In this document: positions 6,491-13,835 of the stretch, in pieces | How the letters are laid out: every line of letters begins with the position of its first letter | How positions within the stretch are numbered: position 1 is the first letter of the stretch | Origin: Candidatus Desulfobacula maris | Lineage (GTDB): Bacteria; Desulfobacterota; Desulfobacteria; Desulfobacterales; Desulfobacteraceae | Direction: 5' to 3' | DNA: 33,623 bases | Assembly (NCBI GenBank): GCA_014383445.1 | Contig: JACNHV010000254.1 | Span: 1 to 33,623 of the forward strand | Made by a program: the position numbers and the translations under genes | The notes under the pieces: generated by a model | The model's database searches: none | Seen by the model: only the letters and a program-made list of their open reading frames with translations | What the model was told of the DNA's origin: nothing

Positions 6491-7960
6491 TTACCCTTTT
6501 TTTAATTTGGCAAGGATTTCCTTTTCACCTTCTCTTTTCAATCGGTCAAGCTCTGAAATGATTTTATCGCTTAAAGGTTCTGGTTTATGGGTTTCGGCAA
6601 TCATTCTGACTTCTTGTTTCACCCTGTCTTCCATTGAGGGTTTGCCGGCATCTTTCCACCCATCAATGGTCTGGCGGTTCATCAGTTTAGCATTCCACAA
6701 CTCTTTTTTAAAATGGTTCATGGTATGCTGCTGTACGAGAAAATGACCACCAGGCCCTACATCTTCCATGATCTGCCTTGCAATGGTTTCTCTGTTTACT
6801 GTGATACCTTGTACAAACCGCTTTGTCATACCGATCACTTCGTTGCCCATGACCAGCTGTTCAAGGGAACATGCCATGCCCGCAGCCATATACCCGACAT
6901 CATGGATAAGGTTAAGGCCGGAAAGGCCCTGGCTCAATATTGAAAAGGCACTTTCAATGCCTGCCTGGGCATCCAGCATTTTGGAATCAGTTGCACCTGC
7001 TAAGCCCCAGGTGGGCAGATTAAAGGATCGCGCCACCTCTGCCTGGGCAGCAAGAGCCAGGTTGTTTTCCGGTGCGCCCATTGCCATGAGTGCTGTTTTC
7101 ATATCAAGGATACCAACATTGCCGCTCATAGCAACAGGACATCCTGTCTTTCTCAATTGGGCAATGGTGATATGGATGAGCGATTCTGCCGTGATCAGGG
7201 TAATCAATCCAGCCAGGGTAACTGGCCCTGTGGCACCAGCCTGAACGGTTGAACCCGGCAGCTGGGGCATAAACCTGTCTGCTGCAACAAAAATACGCTC
7301 AACCACTTCATTCGGGAAAAAAAGAGGTGCAATGGCTTCGGGATAGGCAATAATAAAGGGTTTCTGAGTTAAATTATCCTGTCCTCCGGCAATCACTGCG
7401 GCCATCTCATAAACATATTCACAGCCAAGGGCAGTATAACCTATAAAAACAGAAGGTTTTGTCGTGTTGGAAACCATGGCGGGGAATTCATGGACTTCTG
7501 CGGCATCTGCCGGCACATCCTGAGCCGTTCCCATGGGCATGACAAAATCAATGCCATCCAGGTAATCTGCAACTTTTCCACCCAGTTCAATATCCTTGAT
7601 ACTGGTATTCCGGAATTCCCCAGTAAATGCATCCAGTGTAAATGGACTGGCTGTGGATGTGCCATAGTGGCTTTTTTCCCCTTCCACTTCCATTGCCCGC
7701 CTGCCGTTTCTGTCATAGATGGTCCAGCCATTGGGGGTTGTGACCAGGCATTCCTTAACAATATGCCTTGGAATTTTAATGTTGTTGTCCTTAATCCAGG
7801 CCCCGGCCTGTTTCATCATTTTATGAACTTCTTTGTGCTGGCATTTAAAACCAACTCTTTCAATAATATCAAAGGCCGCCTGTTTTATTTCCCAGATCTG
7901 GTCATCCGTGAAAATCTTCATACCAACGGATCTTGTTTGAATATTTGAAGACTGAATCAT
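6491..7960 (-). CDS. Trimethylamine methyltransferase (MttB) family protein, non-pyrrolysine type
   Basis: A 489-residue second member of the MttB superfamily. Recognisable stretches are GTSTASPFTLDAFTGEF near the N-terminus, the barrel segment QAGATGPVTLAGLITL, GLAGATDSKMLDAQAGIESA and the C-terminal VGPGGHFLVQQHTMNHFKKE. The frame has no internal amber codon, so it is expected to resemble glycine betaine-type (MtgB-like) enzymes rather than pyrrolysine trimethylamine methyltransferase. It would transfer one methyl from an amine to a corrinoid protein that must be encoded elsewhere. Its ATG overlaps the TGA of the upstream AOR gene (ATGA), implying translational coupling and placing it firmly in the sox/etf operon. 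Substrate is inferred only from context with the sarcosine-type flavoenzymes. Confidence 0.9.
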   Translation of the reverse strand: MIQSSNIQTRSVGMKIFTDDQIWEIKQAAFDIIERVGFKCQHKEVHKMMKQAGAWIKDNNIKIPRHIVKECLVTTPNGWTIYDRNGRRAMEVEGEKSHYGTSTASPFTLDAFTGEFRNTSIKDIELGGKVADYLDGIDFVMPMGTAQDVPADAAEVHEFPAMVSNTTKPSVFIGYTALGCEYVYEMAAVIAGGQDNLTQKPFIIAYPEAIAPLFFPNEVVERIFVAADRFMPQLPGSTVQAGATGPVTLAGLITLITAESLIHITIAQLRKTGCPVAMSGNVGILDMKTALMAMGAPENNLALAAQAEVARSFNLPTWGLAGATDSKMLDAQAGIESAFSILSQGLSGLNLIHDVGYMAAGMACSLEQLVMGNEVIGMTKRFVQGITVNRETIARQIMEDVGPGGHFLVQQHTMNHFKKELWNAKLMNRQTIDGWKDAGKPSMEDRVKQEVRMIAETHKPEPLSDKIISELDRLKREGEKEILAKLKKG

Positions 7961-9810
7961 TTTTTCCCCTCCAATTTGGTAAAATTTGTTTTATAGACCG
8001 GTTCAGGAGGAATTCCTTTTTCATCCCACCCCATGGCATTGTAGTACTCGTGTAACATGGTTTCAAAATTTTTCCGGGTTAATCCCAGATTGCTTTCTTT
8101 GTTCATAAACATTTCAGGAAGCCTGTCTTGAGTATTCCCTTTTTCATGGCGGATATTGAAAAGCTTTTCAAGACTTGCAATTTTCTGCCCTGCATCAAAA
8201 AGATCTTTTGTTGAAATGTTTAAACCGGTCAGTCCATTGATGAGTCTGACTTCTTTTTCAAGGTTAAAAGACCTTAAAAGAGATAGCACCGGCACCTTGC
8301 AAAGCCCCAGGCTGTCAATAATGATATTGGTGGTAACGGCTTTTTTTATCACCAGCCCTTTTGCACAGATGGATTTAATATTAACTGCTTCGTGGGTTCC
8401 AAACTCTTTTTTTGCCTGTTCTTTGGTCCAGCTGTATTCCAGGGATGCATATACATTATTATAATCCCCTCCCCGGCTGGACACAGCATATCCAAGGGCA
8501 GTTCCCATAATAGCTGACGGATGATAGCCGGTCAGTTCAAGCCCCTTGATATGGGCAGCATATTTCGAGGCACCATTGCCGATGAGCTGGGCAGCCCTTC
8601 GGACACCAAGGCGTAAAATTTTGCCAAGGCCTTTAGCCTCAACCATCTGAACGATTAATTTTTCCATGGTGTCTGCATTGCCCCATGAAAGATCAAGATC
8701 TCCAACCAGATTTTCCGGTAATAATTTTTTTTCAAAAAGATCCATGGCAAAGGCAATAACAGAGGCTGCCGAGGTGCTGTCAACTCCCAGACGGCTGCAC
8801 AGATTATCCAGTTTAATGATCTGTGTAAGGTCTTCAAGACCGCATTTGGGTCCCAGGTTAAGGACAGGTTCAAATTCCGGTCTCGTAAAAAGTGTCTCTT
8901 TATCCGATCCTTCCAGCTTGAGATCTGCCTTGCATTGTACAGGACATCGAAAGCAGCCGCTGGACCGGACAATATTTTTATCAAGCTGTCTTGTGTCTAT
9001 TTGTTCAATCTTCTCCGTTCCGATTTTACCATAATTTTTCCTGCCCATGATCCCCATGTCATTTACCCATTTTACATATCCTGAACTTCCATATTTTGAA
9101 AAAAAGCCGAATTCGGGTGCTTTCTTTATTTCAGATACATAGGCGCTGACAGCCTTTTTCTGCAAGGGTGTGATAGCAGAAAAATGTTTATGGGTTCCCT
9201 TGGAAATCGCAATGGCTTTAAGATTTTTTGATCCCATGACCGATCCCATTCCCGTTCTGCCGGCAGCATGATCTTTTTCGGTCATAATTGCGCCAAACCG
9301 GACCTTGCTTTCACCGCCGGGACCGATGGTGAGAATCTTTAATTTTTCATCATTATGGGATCGTTTAATCATCTCCTGGGTTTCAAAGGTATCATGTCCC
9401 CACAGATGGGATGCATCCTCAAGGCGGGCTCCATTGGAATCAATATAAAGAGAGACTGGTTTTTGTGATTTTCCAGTGATGATAATAGAGGCAATGTTAC
9501 AGGATCTGAGCCAGGCACCTGCATATCCGCCGATATTTGAACTTCCTAATATTCCTGTCAAAGGCGAAAGCGCATTAAGATGCAGTCTTGATGAGGTCGG
9601 CGCTGATGAGCCTGTAAGAAAGCCACAGGATATCAGCAGAATATTCTCAGGGGCCAGAGGATCTGTTCCTGAAGAAAGATGATGATAAAGATACCAGATG
9701 TTAAATCCGCGGCCGCCCATAAACTCCACTGCAGGTTCAGGGAACGGTGAAAGACCACAAAGACCTGAATTAAGATCTACATTAAGCAGTTGACCAAATT
9801 GTTTTACCAA
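7957..9810 (-). CDS. Aldehyde:ferredoxin oxidoreductase family protein (tungstopterin, 4Fe-4S)
   Basis: A full-length, 617-residue AOR-family enzyme. The N-terminal domain has GGRGFNIWYLY, PENILLISCGFLTGSSAP and LSPLTGILGSSNIGG, then AAGRTGMGSVMGSKNLKAIA, all typical of the bis-pterin binding fold. The 4Fe-4S ligands are visible as Cys286-x2-Cys289-x3-Cys293 and a distal Cys504 in DSLGLC. Known AORs oxidise aldehydes to acids and reduce ferredoxin, without oxygen, in the cytoplasm. In this operon, between the ETF genes and the MttB gene, formaldehyde from oxidative N-demethylation or a betaine-derived aldehyde is a plausible substrate, but that is inference. Its TGA overlaps the MttB ATG; it follows etfA by 89 bp. 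Many AOR-family proteins have uncharacterised substrates. Confidence 0.9.
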   Translation of the reverse strand: MVKQFGQLLNVDLNSGLCGLSPFPEPAVEFMGGRGFNIWYLYHHLSSGTDPLAPENILLISCGFLTGSSAPTSSRLHLNALSPLTGILGSSNIGGYAGAWLRSCNIASIIITGKSQKPVSLYIDSNGARLEDASHLWGHDTFETQEMIKRSHNDEKLKILTIGPGGESKVRFGAIMTEKDHAAGRTGMGSVMGSKNLKAIAISKGTHKHFSAITPLQKKAVSAYVSEIKKAPEFGFFSKYGSSGYVKWVNDMGIMGRKNYGKIGTEKIEQIDTRQLDKNIVRSSGCFRCPVQCKADLKLEGSDKETLFTRPEFEPVLNLGPKCGLEDLTQIIKLDNLCSRLGVDSTSAASVIAFAMDLFEKKLLPENLVGDLDLSWGNADTMEKLIVQMVEAKGLGKILRLGVRRAAQLIGNGASKYAAHIKGLELTGYHPSAIMGTALGYAVSSRGGDYNNVYASLEYSWTKEQAKKEFGTHEAVNIKSICAKGLVIKKAVTTNIIIDSLGLCKVPVLSLLRSFNLEKEVRLINGLTGLNISTKDLFDAGQKIASLEKLFNIRHEKGNTQDRLPEMFMNKESNLGLTRKNFETMLHEYYNAMGWDEKGIPPEPVYKTNFTKLEGKK

Positions 9811-9899
9811 CCCATCTTCCTTTCTCTATTCATCATCAGACTGAATTTTATTAAGGCTTGTCTCTTATCATACAAAAGTCTTGCCGTCATATTTTTTTC

Positions 9900-10853
9900 T
9901 CAGCCATTGTCCAGAATTTTTGTAAGCGTTGGAATAATCTCTAACGCATCTGCCTTCACATAATAATCACAGTTTGACAGGATGGCGGCATTTTCATCCG
10001 TGTTTATAGCGATAATCATTCCCGAGGTTTTCATACCGGCAAAATGCTGGATAGATCCGGATATGCCACAGGCAATATAAACCTTTGGGCTTACTTTCTC
10101 GCCCGTCTGTCCCACCTGCATGGAATAGGGTACCCATCCTGCATCCACTGCAACTCTGGAAGCCCCTACAGCAGCATTTATTTTTTTTGCGCATTGGAAA
10201 AGGATGTTAAAATTTTCACTGTTTTTCATCCCTCTTCCTCCGGCAATAATCACATCAGCCTCGGCAAGGTTAATTCTTGTGGTCTTGTCTATTCCGCCTG
10301 ATTTAATAACCCTGAAACCTGTGGCAACAATGTGACTTGAATCAAATTTCAACATCTGGGCTTTTTCTTGAGCCTTGACAGGTTCAATGGCATTGGGTCT
10401 GATACCAAACACCAGTACCTCCCCTGTTAACTGTATCGTGGCAATGGTTTTACCCGAATACTGGTATGTCTTTGCTATTTTTTGTTCAAGGTCAACATAA
10501 AAACAATCCATGACCAGAGGCGCAAAAAGATGTGCTGCTATCCGCGGCAAAAGATCTTTTCCCATTGCCGTGGAAAGACCGAAAACCATGGAAATATTAA
10601 ACTCTTTAATGGCATTTATCATTGCTTTTGCTCTTGTTACCGGATTGTTCAGCTGATCCGGGGCAAGCCAAACTTCAACAATCTTTGTGATGCCAAAAGA
10701 TTCCAGAACCTCTTTTACACTTTTTGCATCCGCATCCATGACAAAAGCAAAAAGTTGTGTATCCTTTGCCCTTGCCAGAGTGATCATGCCAAAATTGGTT
10801 TCTTTAACTCTCCCTTTATCCAGTTCTATTATGACACCGATATTTTTCATCAT
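9900..10853 (-). CDS. etfA: Electron transfer flavoprotein, alpha subunit
   Basis: A 317-residue protein with the canonical C-terminal FAD-binding domain of ETF alpha: VGASRVAVDAGWVP, then GQTGEKVSPKVYIACGISG, SIQHFAGMK, and AINTDENAAI followed by the terminal helix. The N-terminal domain is the adenine-nucleotide-fold partner of EtfB. Together they form the ETF that takes electrons from flavoprotein dehydrogenases and passes them to the quinone pool or another acceptor. It overlaps etfB by ATGA. Its place downstream of five flavoprotein dehydrogenase subunit genes strongly suggests it is their dedicated electron acceptor, making the complex a dehydrogenase and not an oxygen-using oxidase. 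I see no extra N-terminal ferredoxin domain of the bifurcating type. Confidence 0.93.
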   Translation of the reverse strand: MMKNIGVIIELDKGRVKETNFGMITLARAKDTQLFAFVMDADAKSVKEVLESFGITKIVEVWLAPDQLNNPVTRAKAMINAIKEFNISMVFGLSTAMGKDLLPRIAAHLFAPLVMDCFYVDLEQKIAKTYQYSGKTIATIQLTGEVLVFGIRPNAIEPVKAQEKAQMLKFDSSHIVATGFRVIKSGGIDKTTRINLAEADVIIAGGRGMKNSENFNILFQCAKKINAAVGASRVAVDAGWVPYSMQVGQTGEKVSPKVYIACGISGSIQHFAGMKTSGMIIAINTDENAAILSNCDYYVKADALEIIPTLTKILDNG

Positions 10854-11617
10854 AGAACCTTTGCCTCTTGTTTAAGAATTCTTATAATTTCTTTTGCAAC
10901 AAAACCGGCATCACCTTTTATCTCTTTCGGCTGCCGGGCCTGGTGCAAAGGTTCCAGTTCAACAATGCGCATTCCTGCCGGAGAATCTTTAATATTCAAA
11001 TCAGTAAAAACAATTTTTTGGACCGGTTTTTTTTTGGATTTAACCACATCAGGAAAAGTCGGGTATCTTGGGGTGTTCAACCCTTTTCCAGCCCCGAGCA
11101 CGCAGGGCAAAGACATTTCATAGGTATTGGTAATGCCGCCGGATAGTTCACAGTCAACAACGGCCTTGTCCACCTCAATATCCAGCTTAACCACGTTTGT
11201 GGCAACAGGAAAATCAAATACTGCCCCGATCCGGAACATGGTCTGCATTCCTTCGGCATCAATGGATTCTTTGCCTGTAAAAATCAGCCCGGGGGTTCCA
11301 TCCTGTTCAATGGCAGCCTTAAGGGCAAGGGCCGTTACCATGCTGTCGTAATTTTTATCACATGTAATCAAAATCCCTCTGTCAGCCCCCATGGCCAGCG
11401 CCGACCGAATCGTTTTTTCGGCATCATTTTTACCAAGGCAGACTGCTATAACTTCAGAATCCGGAGTATTATTTTTAATCTTAGCAGCTTCAGTAACGGC
11501 ATGTTCATCATAGGGGTTTAATAGAAAGGATATGCTTTCATCAATACGATTTTTATCAAGAATGGTAATATGAGCCGCAGAATCAGGAACATGTTTAACG
11601 CAGATATAGATTTGCAT
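10850..11617 (-). CDS. etfB: Electron transfer flavoprotein, beta subunit
   Basis: A 255-residue ETF beta subunit. Hallmarks are MQIYICVKHVPD at the start, LNPYDEHAVTEA, the nucleotide-binding ALAMGADRGILI, IFTGKESIDAEG and the late TPRYPTFPDVVKSKKKP loop that contacts partner dehydrogenases. It forms a heterodimer with EtfA, whose ATG overlaps its stop. A 193-bp gap separates it from the preceding flavoprotein gene; this gap contains an inverted repeat, so the etf-AOR-mttB half of the cluster could also be transcribed separately or attenuated. Confidence 0.93.
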   Translation of the reverse strand: MQIYICVKHVPDSAAHITILDKNRIDESISFLLNPYDEHAVTEAAKIKNNTPDSEVIAVCLGKNDAEKTIRSALAMGADRGILITCDKNYDSMVTALALKAAIEQDGTPGLIFTGKESIDAEGMQTMFRIGAVFDFPVATNVVKLDIEVDKAVVDCELSGGITNTYEMSLPCVLGAGKGLNTPRYPTFPDVVKSKKKPVQKIVFTDLNIKDSPAGMRIVELEPLHQARQPKEIKGDAGFVAKEIIRILKQEAKVL

Positions 11618-11718
11618 TTGTTATTTCACCATTAAAATTTGAGCCCAGGGCTTTAATCGGTTCGCAAAGGAGCTTATGCTTCCAAAATTGGCGGTTTTCG
11701 GTCGAGCAATACTTTATC

Positions 11719-11788
11719 TACCACGAATAACATGAAGAGCTAAGAGAAAAATCATACTTTCTTCGTGCTCTTCATGTCGTTCATGGTA
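11719..11788. repeat. Imperfect inverted repeat in the flavoprotein/etfB gap
   Basis: Arms at 11719-11740 and 11767-11788 match at 18 of 22 positions (ends TACCA, inner ATGAAGAGC), with a 26-nt loop. It is not followed by a T-run in the direction of transcription, so it is more like a small interspersed palindromic repeat or mRNA-stability element than a simple terminator. Confidence 0.55.
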
Positions 11789-11810
11789 AAGATATTTTTA
11801 TAAAACCTTT

Positions 11811-13169
11811 TTATCCGTTTACAGAAAAGGAGCTATTGTAGTTGATTTCTCTTTTTCTTGAGAAAAAACCCACATCAGTTGACCTGTCTGTATACTTGAA
11901 CTTGTATTGCAAAGGCTTTTTATCATGATCCAGACCCTTTTCGCAAGCATCAATCAACTGGGCCATCATATGTCCGACAACTGGTGCATTCTTGTACTGG
12001 TTGCCACTGGTCCCGATTGCCATGTAATATCCTGGCAGATCTGACTTATCATAAACAGGAATCCAGTCATCAGAGCAGTCATAAAGATCAACAACCCCTT
12101 TGGGCTGATTGGGTACGGAAAGTGTCGGGATCCGTTTGCCAAGCCTGTAGCATTGTGCTTTCCACTGTTCTTCGGTCAGGACATTATCCTTGCCATGTCC
12201 GCCTTTGCCGGCATAAAAATCATCCGGATCAACCCATTCCTGGGGATCACAGTCTGGATCTTCACTGCCGATCAGAAATGTGTTGCCTACTTCCGGACGG
12301 ACATAACAGCCGATATCCCCATCAGACATGTGATATCCTTTGTTCAGATAATCATATTCTTCAGGTGAGGGGCAATACATAACCTCATGACGAAGTGCCT
12401 TTGTTTTGATGTTGCAGCCTTCCCATACGCCTTCAGCCATCTTATTGATCTTGAATGAATGGGGCCCGCCCACATTAACAACAATTCCTGCATCAATCTG
12501 GGTGCCGTCTTTCAATGTAATACCCGTTACTCGTTTATTTTCACTTCTGATATCCACTACTTCGGCATTGAACATAAACTTGGCACCTTTTGCTTCGGCT
12601 GCTCTCATGATATTATGGGCAGACAAGGCAGGGTCATTTACATAACCGCCTTCAGGGCAGAAAATTCCGCCTTCAAGCTCTTTTACAGGTTCATTATAAA
12701 ATGCCGGATCTTCAGGTCGGGTTACGGGCCAGAATTCGTGAAGATCAGCTACAGGAACCATTTTTTTTATCTTATCATTATCCCATTCTTCATATTTCAC
12801 ACCCACTTCATCATAATTTTTCTGAACTTTTTTCCAGTCGTGTCCCTGGGACTTGAGCAGGAGAGATCCTGTGTTCATGTATTTGGCAAGCCCTTTTTCA
12901 TCTGTCACATTGTCCAGATAGTTTTCCCAGTTCAGCCAGTATTTAAATCCCTCATACGCCATGGCAACACCGTCGGCCGTGGAGTAATGCGCTCTTACAA
13001 TGGCGCATGATCCGGCTGTAGACCCTTCTCCTGCATCTGGAAGCTTGTCAACATTAAGGGTTTTATATCCCATTTTAGACAATTCATAGGCAATGGGGCA
13101 TCCGATTACACCGGCTCCAATAATAATTGCATCAAATTTTTGATTCATTTTTTTATCTCCTTGTATCAA
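11811..13169 (-). CDS. FAD-dependent oxidoreductase, DAO/sarcosine dehydrogenase-like (paralogue 1)
   Basis: A 452-residue DAO-superfamily flavoprotein. The Rossmann motif GAGVIG near residue 20 is preceded by KFDAIII; STAGSCAIVRAHYSTADGVA follows, resembling the FAD-contacting region of SoxB and dimethylglycine dehydrogenase. The C-terminal end GFFSRKREINYNSSFSVNG is shared with the paralogue at 4885-6192. It lacks the C-terminal aminomethyltransferase-like domain of true dimethylglycine/sarcosine dehydrogenases, so any one-carbon product must be released or handed over. It sits 21 bp after the SoxG-like gene. A possible alternative start at Met7 (MNQKFDA) has TAAAAAAATG just before it and AAGGAG 8 nt upstream of that, so the protein may begin there, making it 446 residues. 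Confidence 0.88.
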   Translation of the reverse strand: MIQGDKKMNQKFDAIIIGAGVIGCPIAYELSKMGYKTLNVDKLPDAGEGSTAGSCAIVRAHYSTADGVAMAYEGFKYWLNWENYLDNVTDEKGLAKYMNTGSLLLKSQGHDWKKVQKNYDEVGVKYEEWDNDKIKKMVPVADLHEFWPVTRPEDPAFYNEPVKELEGGIFCPEGGYVNDPALSAHNIMRAAEAKGAKFMFNAEVVDIRSENKRVTGITLKDGTQIDAGIVVNVGGPHSFKINKMAEGVWEGCNIKTKALRHEVMYCPSPEEYDYLNKGYHMSDGDIGCYVRPEVGNTFLIGSEDPDCDPQEWVDPDDFYAGKGGHGKDNVLTEEQWKAQCYRLGKRIPTLSVPNQPKGVVDLYDCSDDWIPVYDKSDLPGYYMAIGTSGNQYKNAPVVGHMMAQLIDACEKGLDHDKKPLQYKFKYTDRSTDVGFFSRKREINYNSSFSVNG

Positions 13170-13190
13170 ATTTACTGGCGAAAGCCATTG

Positions 13191-13826
13191 TTAAAGTTCT
13201 TTAATCCATTTTGCAAACCTGCTTTCGCCGGCTGGTTTCAATCCAAACTCTTCACCTGCATGCAGTATGGAATCTATCATATCTCTTCCATACCCTCTTG
13301 AGCAGGTCAATATCAGCCCTGACTTGTCACCTGCTTTGTTCAGCGTTACAATCTGACACGGCACATGGGAAAAAGGGCCTTGAAACAGGAAAGGTGCCTT
13401 TCTTAGCTGATCCATAAAATCAAGGGCAGTCAATTTTTCACAAATTGAAAACACATTTTTCCCGATCAGCGCAACGCATAAAGTCGATTCTGTGACCTCT
13501 GTATATCCTGGTTCATCAGGCATACTGACGGTATCGTCGGCATCCAGGTTAAACAATGAAACCTGGGTCCGGTTCATGCGATTGGCAAGAATACCGTTTT
13601 CAAGAACACAATCGCCCGGTGTTTCAGGAATAAGAATTCCAAACGGTTTTTGAGCTGCAAGGTTGGAATCCTGCAGATCAAACCTCGGTCTGTGACTCAA
13701 GTCAACCAGATATGGTCCGTCTCCTTCTCCATTATACTCCATAACCACTTCCCAGTTGTCCCTTGACTCTGTTTTAAGAGGTGTACTTTTAAATACAACG
13801 GGGGAAACTCTTTGCAATTTTTTCAT
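13191..13826 (-). CDS. soxG: Sarcosine oxidase gamma-subunit-like protein
   Basis: A 211-residue protein with the gamma-subunit fold of heterotetrameric sarcosine oxidase, which is related to the aminomethyltransferase/YgfZ fold. Visible pattern: SHRPRFDLQDSNLA, then ILIPETPGDCVLENGILANR, and a C-terminal LILTCSRGYGRDMIDSILHAGEEFG, which corresponds to the family R-x-F-x-x-x-L-W/M-x-x-L region. The gamma subunit has no cofactor in known structures and packs against alpha. Position directly after soxA (9 bp) supports the call. Sequence conservation in this family is low, so the assignment leans partly on synteny. Confidence 0.75.
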   Translation of the reverse strand: MKKLQRVSPVVFKSTPLKTESRDNWEVVMEYNGEGDGPYLVDLSHRPRFDLQDSNLAAQKPFGILIPETPGDCVLENGILANRMNRTQVSLFNLDADDTVSMPDEPGYTEVTESTLCVALIGKNVFSICEKLTALDFMDQLRKAPFLFQGPFSHVPCQIVTLNKAGDKSGLILTCSRGYGRDMIDSILHAGEEFGLKPAGESRFAKWIKEL

Positions 13827-13835
13827 GATTTTTCC

